64,000 nt of DNA from Cytophagaceae bacterium (GTDB lineage Bacteria > Bacteroidota > Bacteroidia > Cytophagales > Cyclobacteriaceae): positions 3,879,234 to 3,943,233 of the forward strand of contig CP030886.1 of NCBI GenBank assembly GCA_006969745.1. Direction: 5' to 3'. The position numbers were made by a program, and so were the translations under genes. Position 1 is the first letter of the stretch; every line of letters begins with the position of its first letter. Below, one piece after another: positions 58,201 to 63,791 of the stretch. A model generated the notes under the pieces. The model saw only the letters and a list, made by a program, of their open reading frames with translations. It was not told the DNA's origin and did no database searches.

Positions 58201-60007
58201 TTTATCTATAACATCTTCAGCCGGATGCGAACTGACAACAACAAGGAGATTCCAAATTTTGGATAAAATTCAAGTGTTTGGAAGCTATTTCGAAAGCTTT
58301 GATGCATCAGATGGAGGATGGGTGGCTGAATTTCAGTCAGATGATGGTTTGTCCGGAAGTTTAAACAATGTTGTGCGTCGAACTTCCTGGGAGCATGGTG
58401 CCCCGGATGGTGACAATATTAATATTACCAGATCTGGAACAGGTCAGGCATGGTCTACCACAGGCAATGTGATTGGATCTACCTTTAACAATACGTATGT
58501 TGGAGGGGAAGTGTCTTATGTCTATTCTCCTGCTTATGATATTAGTACACTTACCAACCCTGCAATTAGATTCAGCACTTATAGAGACTTAGATGGCACG
58601 AAAGATGGAGTAGTATTTCAATATTCAATTGATGATGGAGTGACATGGAGTCCTTTGGGAGACTTTGATATAACCAATTCAGGTTCGCCATCTTCAGGTC
58701 AAAATTGGTACAATGAAAGTGCAATATCTACTACACCAGGAGATGCTTCAATTAATAGCGGAGCAGGTTATAATCCGAGAAGAGTGGGATGGGCCGGACA
58801 ATATACGACTGAGGAATTGAGTGACAATGAGCTAGTTAATAATTGGTTTGAAAGCACACATGAGTTAAGTGAAATTCCAGTAGCAGGAAGGGATAATGTT
58901 CGATTCAGGTTTGCATTAGCTGCTTCTGGCGCGATTGGAGATGATAAAGTAGGAGATGGATTTGCTTTTGATGATATGCAAATCTTCCAATTGGGTAAAA
59001 ACGTTTTGGTTGAACAATTCTCTTCTACAATAAGTGCACCGAGCATCATAATCGGTCAGGCCGTAAACAATCTAGCCGGGTCTACTCTCATGATAAACTA
59101 CTTCACAAGTGTTGCCAATAAGAATGGTGAAGCTGACGAGATTAATGCACGTAATGCTAACGGACCGGGAGCGAGAAGGGCAATGTATGGTATTGGAGAA
59201 ATACCTACCACTGTTCTTGACGGTGAGGTGATTAATCCGGCTAAAAATGGGCAAGGTCAAATTAATGGTCCTGGCTGGGATGATAATGATTTATCAATCA
59301 AAGGTCTTGCACCAGCATTTTTCACTATGCCACTTGGTAACGGAGTAAATGAATTTGGTGTTCGGCAGGACGCATCTGATCCAGGAACTATTGCAGTAAC
59401 GGCACAATTCCAGCCTCAAGTTGATACTGTTAACAGAGATTATTCATTCATTTTTGCAGTCGTAGAAACCACAGTTGATGCCACCGGCATTGGCAATTAT
59501 TCTGATGCAGGTGTAAATGTTATACGCAATGTGCTTCGAATCTTTTTACCGTCGCCTGCTGGATTCAATCATAAGGGGGATGTTTCAACAAGTTCACCTT
59601 TTGAGTATTCAGTAGAATGGAATATTAACAATGTTTATGATGCAGGTCAGCTAAGAGTAATTGCATTTGTGCAGGATAATCAAACAAAAACTGTACTTCA
59701 AGCAGGTTTTGTAGATATTCAAGGTGCAAATGAGAATATTCTTGGCATAGATGGCCTTTCTGAATTCAACGTTTATCCTAACCCTGCAGATGATTTGGTA
59801 ACTGTAGAATTTGATCAAGTTTCTAAGGTTGATTCAGACTGGATTTTATTTGATCAAACCGGTCGGGAAGTATTCAAAGGTTCTTTTGAAAAGGGCACTA
59901 AATCCTTGACAATCGAAACTAAGGAGTTGCCATCCGGTCTTTATTTCTTTAATATCTACAAAGGAGATGAAGTGACGAGGGCACGAAGAGTAATAGTTAC
60001 TCACTAG
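43256..60007 (+). CDS. Giant multi-domain T9SS type A surface protein (about 5583 aa)
   Basis: I chose the ATG at 43256, which starts a compact signal peptide (MKLGIFIVALLSFVFVNGQ). Earlier in-frame starts are 43187, 43202 and a TTG at 43166. Approximate domains by residue: N-terminal unknown (20-230); Ig-like (230-305); seven 113-aa repeats (309-1100); SbsA/Big-like Ig domains and a lamin-tail-like part (1100-1900); five large diverged composite modules (1910-3265); SbsA-like Ig units with FSEEV motifs (3275-3840); Cys-poor Ig-like units (3850-5000); a MAM or jelly-roll-like domain beginning YFESFDASDGGWVAEF (about 5005-5245); a thioredoxin-like segment (5248-5335); and a type A sorting signal (5500-5583) with FNVYPNPADDLVTVEF and ending ARRVIVTH. 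Likely a cell-surface or released adhesin. Ligand unknown. Confidence 0.88.
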   Translation: MKLGIFIVALLSFVFVNGQATQPPACTSPTYTTTGTDINVYDSECNAESATISSLIDSNGEEVAVFFFNMKNGSATEEQFPSIVFNNGNTNVDWSLLIAEAELISEENESITTTNITATNITFSGIGTGVDEFGELDNNSEAPDGREYALYIYFNTNTNLADIDGENLVFGLDNTSFPGSSGFSGSGGNGGSASSGGSNNEIQVVATELQYASFPSSSQPDPTTFSIQVEATDENGNRDVDWVDDIDLSKTAPGTGTFAGTTTVSLASGLADFTGLSLTPADNYTIEADDAAGGTGDLTTVSSAIDIEATPPTLTNAALAQTDFDELEITYQSDEIGTIYYVVTTASATPTTAQIFAGNDDSGTSTNVISSGSSAVTITGSDQTITLSGLTMTSTTYYVHFYEVDGAANESVVSSANTLVDATAPTLTNEALAQTNTDELEITYQSDETGTIYYVVTTASATPTTAQIFAGNDDSGTSTNVISSGNSAVTVTGSDQTITLSGLTVTSTTYYVHFYEVDAIGNESSIVSANTLVDATAPTLTNEALAQTNTDELEITYQSDETGTIYYVVTTASASPTTAQIFAGNDDSGTSTNVISSGNSAVTVTGSDQTITLNGLTMTSTTYYVHFYEADAIGNESGVVSANTLADVTSPTLINEALAQTDADELEITYQSDETGTIYYVVTTASAAPTTAQIFAGNDDSGTSTNVISSGNSAVTVTGSDQTITLSGLTMTSTTYYVHFYEADAIGNESSVVSTNTLVDATSPTLINEALAQTDADELEITYQSDETGTIYYVVTTASAAPTTAQIFAGNDDSGTSTNVISSGNSAVTVTGSDQTITLSGLTMTSTTYYIHFYEEDAIGNESSVVSANTLVDATSPTLINEALAQTDIDELEITYQSDETGTLYYVVTTASATPTTAQIFAGNDDSGTSTNVISSGNTAVTVTGSDQTITLSGLTMTSTTYYVHFYEADAIGNESSVASANTLVDVTGPNLINEALDQTAPDELEITYQSDETGTIHYVVTTSSGTPTTGQILAGNDDSGTSTNVISSGNSAVTVTGSDQTITLSGLTMTETTYYVHFYEVDAIGNNSSVVSANTLVDLTAPTITDINLFDTDFDGFIDRIDVVFDDLIDTDNSAIPVIGDFGNLILPDGQAVTGGTFSDPAGASNTVQITNISDQVTASTASGLAEINSMVAGAWVDDAGNAILATGADGETVNDNAPPAIIDVAFYDDVSSDGLIDRLVLTWSEPTLAADASLSANEFTGFVTLADGSAATFGGAVFSGDGTASMNITGITGQVNPATSVRNPIAAGDPITFIVNGITNQFTDGTNTTSNPDDNQSYTDMAPPILIGSVPADDAPSASLGGNLSLAFSEWVILGSGSIDIIETGVGSHDDVDVIADVGQISGIGSDTLVINPGTDYSISTNYHVLIDGTAIDDQASLDYAGIVDPTDLNYTTTNADLGPGDLAFTGFDENVSGDALMVVLLRDFDGSGTPITITFIDDEWNGSAFGTGEGYLTWVIDGTIPAGTEILFTEVDNGSAAVASPAAAVSATQSFTRTGSFNLNNADESVWAVVGTRASPEAFLTFIVTTDDSNDVNSTSGTGLDPDGTLNTADDLFVMSQTDDVDYMQYSTAAADRSGEMSFDDYWVKLRNESTYWTVSGSGNIGTTLNDFSIDNFDPEIASIAFNTPATSPTNADALIWDVTFSDLIDGGVVGTSVTNVDAADFAVSGGTTATVTNVTGSNLAYQVTVSGGDLATFNGSVTLGFSGGQNISDAAGNILDVGGSTPSPNEVTYTVDNTAPGFGANSISNSTIAGFDINTQLNELGDVYWVVVADGATAPSVAQVIAGQDNTGSAALDAGTINIDVAFATRTGTPTGLASNSPFDVYIVGVDQAGNQMAAVTLLNANTTAPDATSDITFAGSFGVAFDYSDANNQLNDITTVLGGEGHAIGRLRIRDNASGDNSPTILDNLSLEITGHANLRRIALYERGTDNEIGEIAVSGSTANFTGLNYSVADGTQEDVDVYVTYLANVTDNDNVFFTVNDDANTSVAAVGSSTFISPISASLSNSDTQTITVVATNYAFAVDASDVTVGVAMSPAVQIEAVDALGSRDLDYFGGANITSDGTMNPTPVGVSLFGGIATAGSIIHTVAETGRTLTVAGPLTSANSSTFTVRPLDTDTDAQLVTGGETTDIDYAANQQTNLTSATGVSLASIDITDAGTQDQIATIITGLQFSITNDAYLRQLALYDDLNNELAEITVSGSTATFTGMSFNIPDGTTETITLRGSFTTSVVDNTKVSFTLTSATAQATGSSNFTTGTVGGTSSTSGTDNQIEVIATRLTFSAIEPQSFVNEAFSATIQSVDNNLVQDVDYSSSLTLSAEFGGGTLSGTTTPSLSSGTVTVNDLAINVVNPHNVRATDGSLIDGIGAINITTPDTDTQLADGPLDESVIVINSTDDADPGISVFDFRISDSGTSDAAPTLVTQINIRQGAGTSVAIDDWTEVFAGARLTDSDGNTHDATMINATSIEFGSMPTGSSQIGEVVDGAIKTYTLSLWTLTTFGGTVSDVFDGKFVEFVIDDTDITTSPSGSAMDPATVERTSGNIDTEVQASQLSITSFPSNIYLDFDFTITVEAVDANGNLDLDENSNVTISTIGGSPGGVTSLSGTTNRPLSNGVYTWSDLQVSVAGTYQFQIDDTVVPVISLVQSGTIPTSDPDNTSLLDRVAGEQTTQIEYINFQGAIASMTTVNSVEVLTFQITDAGGDGIPTIISSIDVDELSGNDAMLRGIAVFDGTTRLGSVAAGASSSIPISPNISVADGTSATFSLRVSFENTVTDNTQFEFDVTDVTQPGTASSTIQSPANINATSTTGANDNTINVTASTIAVLSIDNPVIVGQNFTATAEARDSNGNLDSDFTSTVTASTSVGPGDIDTSGGNDQATTADGTYDFSNSLSIINGGGIHTILFDAGGGVTGTAMINAIYNTSDIIIDPGFTHPTYINYIQFNEATILSGSGSSLEVARFLVRDGAGTDTDNLSTFVTSIQVNLDAEAEDNVTNLALFDNLGNQISTQQTVSGSSVTFTIPFPFLEVADGTTFELRLRATFDQAANINDGEQMQFSIGQITDNDGGNTESDIADNTPTGIQTPTNLGDNTIDVIGDRIVFTTDPGSTTYERNSDNINFDIEARDGVGNLDTDETSILNITGSSALGGSATVLNGATVTLSGGTASKTIQIDNEHENMTLTVSDPGPAGSRTGGTTLTTSGTSTSINVYDTTDPIIVSKTADLEPDDGAVGVTISSINNEGLRLVFSEEVAVNPGGGNIVIEGDTSPITEQIILDILSDVTINPDGDNPNEVELTLPSSLTSGVQYYVIIPANTFRDDPNNNVNINGGGGVDDVNDFAGYLADTDWSWTMENVVAIVNATYSPTTISLEFNIPVQISGTAANVVPYFTLTDQGGTGSVQSLALATLTDGTGGDEFLELNVDLSGALGDVEITYSDPSAGAADGISEDGNAAIELADITAGNGPILNLDNTIPTLFSAAEISTTDITLTFSEEVQIDTEVATDFVVTDGQGTGFTVTNWNDATPTDDELELVVNNFSAAVGDLTITYSRTSSRIEDFGGNGLVTGQVATIDRDVTPPVYTSATANPMVDPNRITMNFSEDVQTNGINLLDFTVTDGAANNYEVFVQSASGSTVLLTTADFSGALGDLTVSYTNNSGEIRDFGGNVVATSNQSIVLDAINPTMLNASKTTATTLTVSFDEDVQLINGAGTTTGFTVVDEAGNPFTITSQAVGGDATEVIITTSGNFDLAVGDLLVSFADPGVGQDRISDFSNNFANPIGPLTIDLDYNETPVLTENALPLSSDDDHEPNDILGDALAMFRTNGTADPSARTPVNIQPVLNGSTITVYRDAALTQVAHQEVGVSNATGYDISVAELLNGTAEIDFTGINDNGTYTFYITETAQNGIAGEGPSVTYSVAFLDEIGNTEGTTTFNENGGDVVGLSVEHPNGQILQFTGNALSNFTGNVGATSTIDFLVDAASTGQNQIELSWENSASLVEATFTPVDLLFTVNASVEVFSSPTSDRAFGRNEGIATLDINNALGTFDVGEVSGQTPAVNFYNIEAYYIVNGNIDTSIGVPGRASAAGGNIAGTVLTYDGPTSSGGTNRGGAIVAGQPSYISGEWQFTATDIATALGMSSTKEVDTIRLYTISQSDAPIFSQGIIFFDEIYVYPDPTVTLTNLSSFYCEDEDPLSIEARIVTYSGDGGVDSTGVISNGYLLTYYGADNTYTTPVSNVNFSGATINGVVPSGTLSNIFDPSDPNLDGDGVSGDETGYYRITYNSEGQTAAGTVGQTTFDFEVRLIETRPVIDLTGGLDLTGGLNDNGTAADVTDDYYVFEFCSGVDVIPNITIDVAASPSDANALLVPNSSYNWYTSNGTLIVNETNSLDPLTLFASNPPAGTVQQDIYVTRIVNGCESDSVAISIRSYAVPQSPSISVTESVANDGNGDGTNETNVAEDGGDYFFEYCSQASAAITYDQLLITSSLEDIPADRAYVENRTYFRIYDADAITPLFELTNTGGPYSIDLATRPELGISSTADATADGVVLREFYISKIVADSTFTDPVNGEFIGCESELTKVTTAIYTYPEIPTDFTGNPRDNAGIINYYMCAGEDFPDIGVNPPATATFGETEFEWFSDAALTNQVTTTNRRGEVVSQSDLEGHLGGADFDAGTAGVYTYWVRFRSNINDNSGFAGCESDVQEVNLTVFPQSIVPTVDVTSAELLSTVTDPSVIGNFDVQYNFCVQGGTGLDPNTMFQNFVNYPGTPNSSENEMLWFTANSAGDAVISSNPVASGDDSSNPGRDFIVDATDLQIQSSENQTFNFAVIHRADFFSGYSGFSGCFSDATDTVFVQVVVSTIPETQFSFSGITAGEVTSFDFIDQNSVGSDVDVTFEIRDINNALVTSFSDTRDVSVLNPDFQHTFANPGVYDGILSITSSAGCELTTTRRFQILDKIQVFGSYFESFDASDGGWVAEFQSDDGLSGSLNNVVRRTSWEHGAPDGDNINITRSGTGQAWSTTGNVIGSTFNNTYVGGEVSYVYSPAYDISTLTNPAIRFSTYRDLDGTKDGVVFQYSIDDGVTWSPLGDFDITNSGSPSSGQNWYNESAISTTPGDASINSGAGYNPRRVGWAGQYTTEELSDNELVNNWFESTHELSEIPVAGRDNVRFRFALAASGAIGDDKVGDGFAFDDMQIFQLGKNVLVEQFSSTISAPSIIIGQAVNNLAGSTLMINYFTSVANKNGEADEINARNANGPGARRAMYGIGEIPTTVLDGEVINPAKNGQGQINGPGWDDNDLSIKGLAPAFFTMPLGNGVNEFGVRQDASDPGTIAVTAQFQPQVDTVNRDYSFIFAVVETTVDATGIGNYSDAGVNVIRNVLRIFLPSPAGFNHKGDVSTSSPFEYSVEWNINNVYDAGQLRVIAFVQDNQTKTVLQAGFVDIQGANENILGIDGLSEFNVYPNPADDLVTVEFDQVSKVDSDWILFDQTGREVFKGSFEKGTKSLTIETKELPSGLYFFNIYKGDEVTRARRVIVTH
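44183..46555 (+). repeat. Tandem repeat block C: 7 copies of 339 bp (113 aa) in the second giant protein
   Basis: Copies start at 44183, 44522, 44861, 45200, 45539, 45878 and 46217. Each encodes an Ig-like unit with the pattern DELEITYQSDETGTIYYVV, IFAGNDDSGTSTNVISSG and TTYYVHFYE. Unlike blocks A and B, the copies vary at both synonymous and amino-acid sites. Inner copies 2-6 are closest to each other, while the first and last (DQTAPDELEI) are most diverged. No cysteines occur in the unit. Confidence 0.95.
48990..53050 (+). repeat. Five diverged composite modules in the second giant protein
   Basis: About five modules of roughly 220-290 aa recur. Each joins a domain with a LxxIxLYDxxxNEIxEIxVSGSTAxFTG-like core (LRRIALYERG, LRQLALYDDL, LRGIAVFDG, VTNLALFDNL) to an Ig-like domain with the pattern VEAVDxxGNxDxD. 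Module edges are approximate because identity is low. They look like old duplications, in contrast to the recent expansion of block C. Confidence 0.55.
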
Positions 60008-60025
60008 GATAATTTGTACAAAATG

Positions 60026-60057
60026 AAAAGCCCCGATTGATTTCAATCGGGGCTTTT
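60026..60057. terminator. Bidirectional rho-independent terminator between the second giant gene and leuS
   Basis: A perfect 15-bp stem runs from AAAAGCCCCGATTGA to its complement at 60043-60057, around a tiny TT loop (four unpaired bases in practice). A T run follows on the plus strand and the A run before it gives a T run on the minus strand, so it can end both convergent transcripts. It lies 18 nt after the giant gene stop and 21 nt after the leuS stop. Confidence 0.9.
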
Positions 60058-60078
60058 TATTGTTATAAATCCGAAGGA

Positions 60079-62844
60079 TCAAATTACAATGTTCACAATC
60101 TTATTTGGGACGACAATGATCTTTTTTGGTGTGTTTCCATCCAACCATTTTTGGATCGCCTCATTAGCCAAAGCACCCTTCTCAATATCTTCTTTACTCG
60201 ATCCTGTTGGAAAGCTGATTTTTGCCCGCATCTTTCCATTGACGGAAACAGGATACTCAAAAGAGTCTTCCACTAAGTATTTTTCCTCGAATACAGGGTA
60301 AGTAGCTTCCACAATTGTAGAATCATTACCTATCAGATGCCAAATTTCCTCCGTGATATGTGGAGCAAATGGTGAAAGGGCAATTGTCAAAGGTTCCAAT
60401 ATCGCTCTTTTATTGCATTTTAAAGATGAGAGTTCATTTACGGCAATCATAAACGTACTCACAGAAGTATTGAGCGATAATGTGTCAATATCTTCAGCTA
60501 CTTTTTTCAAAGCCCCGTGAAGGATTTTCAATTCATCTTTAGTTGGCTCTTGATCAATTACTTCAAACGTTTCTCCGGTATGGAATAATGACCAGTATTT
60601 TCTCAGAAATTTATACACACCTTCAATGCCATTGGTATTCCATGGCTTACTTTGCTCAATTGGCCCTAAAAACATTTCATACATTCTCAGGGTGTCAGCT
60701 CCATATCTATCAACCAGGTCATCCGGATTTACGACATTGTACTTGGATTTGGACATTTTCTCAACTTCCCAACCGCATAGATATTTGCCGTCTTCCAGTA
60801 CAAAATCGGCCCCTGCCGCATCAGGGCGAAATTTTTTGAATGCTTGAATATCCAGAACATCATCTTTAACTATAGAAACATCTACATGGATTGGAGTAGT
60901 ATCATATTGATCTTTGAGTCCTTTCGAAACATACTTGTTCTCTCCATTGATACGATAAGCAAAATTTGACCTACCCTGGATCATCCCCTGATTAATCAAT
61001 TTCTTTGCAAATTCATCTACTTCAATAAACCCCATATCATAAAGAAATTTGGTCCAGAAACGAGCATAAAGTAAGTGACCTGTGGCATGTTCACTTCCTC
61101 CCAAATAGAAATCTACATCTTTCCAATAGTTCAGTGCTTTTTTGCCGCAGAATTCAGACTCATTTTCAGGATCCATATATCGGAAGAAATACCAACTACT
61201 ACCTGCCCAGCCTGGCATAGTGGATAATTCGTATGGATGTGAATGGTAATTCCAATTAGACGCACGACCTAGTGGTGGATCACCATCTTCTGTCGGTAGG
61301 TACTCATCAATTTTTGGAAGGTTTAAAGGAAGGTCTTCATCCGGAATTAATTTAGGTATTCCATCTTCGTAGTATACGGGTATAGGCTCTCCCCAGTATC
61401 TCTGGCGACCAAAAATTGCATCTCTTAGCTTAAAATTGATTTTACGTACTCCGATATTTCTTTTTTCGACCTCTTTAATTCCTCGTTCCATTGCTTCGGT
61501 AGGAGTGAGGCCATTCAGGAAATCGGAGTTGATGATTTTGCCTTCCTTGGTTGGGTCAGCTTCTGTATCAGTAAGTTTCTGAGCGTCATTTATAACCGGA
61601 ATGGATAGGTTGAATTTTTTGGCAAAATCGAAATCCCGCTGGTCGCCACTTGGGACAGCCATAACTGCTCCCGTGCCGTATCCTGCAAGCACATAGTCAG
61701 CCACGTATATTGGGATTTGTTCTTGAGAAAATGGATGAACCGCATAAGAACCCGTAAATACTCCTGTCACGTTTTTTGCGTCACTCATCCGTTCTCTCTC
61801 GGAACGATTCTTGGCAACATTTATATATGCATCTACTTCTTGCTTTTGATTACTGGTGGTAAGAGTTTGCACCAAATCACTTTCTGGAGCGAGAACAAGG
61901 AAAGTAACTCCAAATATTGTATCAATTCGAGTCGTGAATACCCTAATGTTTACGTCTGAGTCAGCAACCTTGAAATCAATCTCAGCACCATTTGATTTTC
62001 CTATCCAGTTTCGTTGCATTTCTTTGATTGGCTCAGGCCAATCAATTTTATCCAACCCACTTAACAAACGATCAGCATATGCAGTAATTCTCATACTCCA
62101 CTGCGGCATTTTTTTCTTTATCACCGGATGGCCACCTCTTTCAGAGAAGCCATCTTTTACCTCGTCATTTGAAAGTACAGTGCCAAGTGCAGGGCACCAA
62201 TTTACTGTTGTTTCAGCTTGGTATGTAAGCCTATATTTCAATAGGAATAGTTGCTGTTCTTTTTCATGGTATGAATTCCACTCTTCAGCGGTAATAGTGG
62301 GTGTATCAGAATCGCATGCAGCATTGACATTCGAATTTCCCTGATTTTCCAAGATATTGACCAGTGTGTCTATTGACTCAGCTTTGTCCGAATCTTTATT
62401 ATACCAACTATTGTAAATAAGTTTAAAAATCCACTGTGTCCATTTATAGAATTTTGGATCACTTGTTCGAAGTTCCCGTGACCAATCATATGAAAAGGCT
62501 AACGCTTTTAGCTGTTCTTTATACCTGTCTATATTTTCATCTGTAGTAATTGCAGGATGCTGACCGGTCTGAATGGCATACTGCTCAGCAGGAAGGCCAA
62601 AACTGTCAAAACCCATCGGGTGCAAGACATTAAAACCATTTAACCTTTTGAATCTTGATACAATATCAGAGGCGATGTAACCAAGTGGATGTCCAACATG
62701 CAGTCCCGCGCCTGAAGGATACGGAAACATATCCAGAATGTAATACTTTGGTTTAGAAGAGTCGTTGGATACCTCATAGACCTTGTGATCATTCCAGTAC
62801 TGTTGCCACTTTTTCTCTATCTCTTGAAAATTATATTCGGCCAT
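60079..62844 (-). CDS. leuS: Leucyl-tRNA synthetase
   Basis: 921-aa cytoplasmic class I synthetase that attaches leucine to tRNA(Leu). The HIGH-type motif is HVGH (residues 49-52, within PYPSGAGLHVGHPLGY). KMSKS is intact at about 695-699 (WEVEKMSKSKYN). The CP1 editing domain (about 230-450) contains TRIDTIFGVTFLVLAPE and GTGAVMAVPSGDQRDFDFA; the last motif has Gly where Escherichia coli LeuRS has His before the Asp, and keeps the editing aspartate. The anticodon-binding region and C-terminal extension (ending NKIVNIVI) are complete. Length fits bacterial LeuRS of this phylum. It stands alone as a minus-strand gene with its own promoter box at 62866-62873 and a shared terminator. Confidence 0.97.
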   Translation of the reverse strand: MAEYNFQEIEKKWQQYWNDHKVYEVSNDSSKPKYYILDMFPYPSGAGLHVGHPLGYIASDIVSRFKRLNGFNVLHPMGFDSFGLPAEQYAIQTGQHPAITTDENIDRYKEQLKALAFSYDWSRELRTSDPKFYKWTQWIFKLIYNSWYNKDSDKAESIDTLVNILENQGNSNVNAACDSDTPTITAEEWNSYHEKEQQLFLLKYRLTYQAETTVNWCPALGTVLSNDEVKDGFSERGGHPVIKKKMPQWSMRITAYADRLLSGLDKIDWPEPIKEMQRNWIGKSNGAEIDFKVADSDVNIRVFTTRIDTIFGVTFLVLAPESDLVQTLTTSNQKQEVDAYINVAKNRSERERMSDAKNVTGVFTGSYAVHPFSQEQIPIYVADYVLAGYGTGAVMAVPSGDQRDFDFAKKFNLSIPVINDAQKLTDTEADPTKEGKIINSDFLNGLTPTEAMERGIKEVEKRNIGVRKINFKLRDAIFGRQRYWGEPIPVYYEDGIPKLIPDEDLPLNLPKIDEYLPTEDGDPPLGRASNWNYHSHPYELSTMPGWAGSSWYFFRYMDPENESEFCGKKALNYWKDVDFYLGGSEHATGHLLYARFWTKFLYDMGFIEVDEFAKKLINQGMIQGRSNFAYRINGENKYVSKGLKDQYDTTPIHVDVSIVKDDVLDIQAFKKFRPDAAGADFVLEDGKYLCGWEVEKMSKSKYNVVNPDDLVDRYGADTLRMYEMFLGPIEQSKPWNTNGIEGVYKFLRKYWSLFHTGETFEVIDQEPTKDELKILHGALKKVAEDIDTLSLNTSVSTFMIAVNELSSLKCNKRAILEPLTIALSPFAPHITEEIWHLIGNDSTIVEATYPVFEEKYLVEDSFEYPVSVNGKMRAKISFPTGSSKEDIEKGALANEAIQKWLDGNTPKKIIVVPNKIVNIVI

Positions 62845-62865
62845 TTATGTGAATTTTAAAGCTCG

Positions 62866-62873
62866 CAAAGGTA
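62866..62873 (-). promoter_or_regulatory. Bacteroidota -7 box (TACCTTTG) upstream of leuS
   Basis: An exact TAnnTTTG match on the minus strand, 21 nt before the leuS ATG. A CTTTC about 18 nt further upstream is a poor match to the -33 TTTG. The predicted 5' leader would be only about 15-20 nt, so no T-box or other leader control fits here. Confidence 0.6.
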
Positions 62874-62967
62874 AAAGATGCTTATAAGAAAGTAGGTTTA
62901 TAATCTGAGGAAACCATTACATATTTTACCTGTCATTAGATCAAACAAACTCAATTAATAAGAAGGA

Positions 62968-63726
62968 ATGAAAAAACTTTGGATTTTAGCGATCATGCTA
63001 CTGATTTCTGTTTCAGTATTGTCTCAAGAAAATGATAGCACAAAGAATGAACAAAAGCCTGTAGTTTCTGATACAATACCTAAGCCGACTCAGCAAAGCG
63101 ACGTAGCTACTGAAGATACACCTAAGATTATTTACTATCAGAGTACTGAACCTGAGAGAAGAAAAGACAAACGCCGGGATATTAAAACGTTGAGTGGTTC
63201 AATGAGCCATAGTGGTGGATTCGGTGCGCTATCTTTTAGAAGCACAAAATTTCGGGATGAAGGACTTGTTTTAGGAGGACTAAGGGGTGGATGGATTATA
63301 AATAGGACGTTGGCGATTGGTGTAGAGGGTCATGGGATTATACCAACAGCTAAGTTTGATGATATAGAGGCTGGGAGAGAAGTAAATATACTTGGGGGCT
63401 ACGGAGGTATGTTTCTTGAATTAATCTTTTTTTCCAATGAGGTGGTTCATATAACGTTCCCCGTTTCCGGAGGTGCCGGATGGTTGGGATATCATCGTAC
63501 GAATGAAGACAATACAATGCCGGCTCCACTGGAAAAAGAAGTAGATAGTGATGTGTTTTGGTATATAGAACCCGGCGCTAGCCTGGAGTTCAACATCAGT
63601 CGAAATTTCCGTCTGGCAATGGGTATGAGTAAGCGATTCACACAAGATATGGAGTTAATAAATACTGAAACTGATGCCTTTGATAAATTGAATTATTTCA
63701 TAACGCTGAAGATTGGTGGGTTTTAG
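62968..63726 (+). CDS. Exported small beta-barrel-like protein, function unknown
   Basis: 252 aa. A signal peptide (MKKLWILAIM through VLSQ) is followed by a Thr/Pro/Asp-rich, low-complexity stretch (20-70) and a basic patch ERRKDKRRDIK. A predicted small outer-membrane barrel follows (75-252), with strands such as GFGALSFRSTKF, GLRGGWIINRTLAIGVEGHG and the terminal LNYFITLKIGGF ending in Phe, the usual end of outer-membrane barrels. An unusually clear AGAAGGA ribosome site sits directly before the ATG. Divergent from leuS, with its own terminator at 63746-63770. No named family recognised. Confidence 0.72.
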   Translation: MKKLWILAIMLLISVSVLSQENDSTKNEQKPVVSDTIPKPTQQSDVATEDTPKIIYYQSTEPERRKDKRRDIKTLSGSMSHSGGFGALSFRSTKFRDEGLVLGGLRGGWIINRTLAIGVEGHGIIPTAKFDDIEAGREVNILGGYGGMFLELIFFSNEVVHITFPVSGGAGWLGYHRTNEDNTMPAPLEKEVDSDVFWYIEPGASLEFNISRNFRLAMGMSKRFTQDMELINTETDAFDKLNYFITLKIGGF

Positions 63727-63745
63727 GACAATAGACGAATTGATA

Positions 63746-63770
63746 AGAAAGCCCCTTTACGGGGCTTTCT
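63746..63770. terminator. Bidirectional rho-independent terminator
   Basis: AGAAAGCCCC pairs with GGGGCTTTCT around a TTTAC loop (10 bp). It lies 19 nt after the exported barrel gene and about 21 nt after the stop of the convergent partial gene. T-rich tails on both strands are short but present. Confidence 0.8.
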
Positions 63771-63791
63771 CTTTGCAACTAGGTTAGGTTA

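Noticed and set aside
61717..62344. Plus-strand open frames of 80 and 162 codons antisense to leuS
   Set aside because: leuS is complete and conserved on the other strand; these frames show no recognisable protein features.
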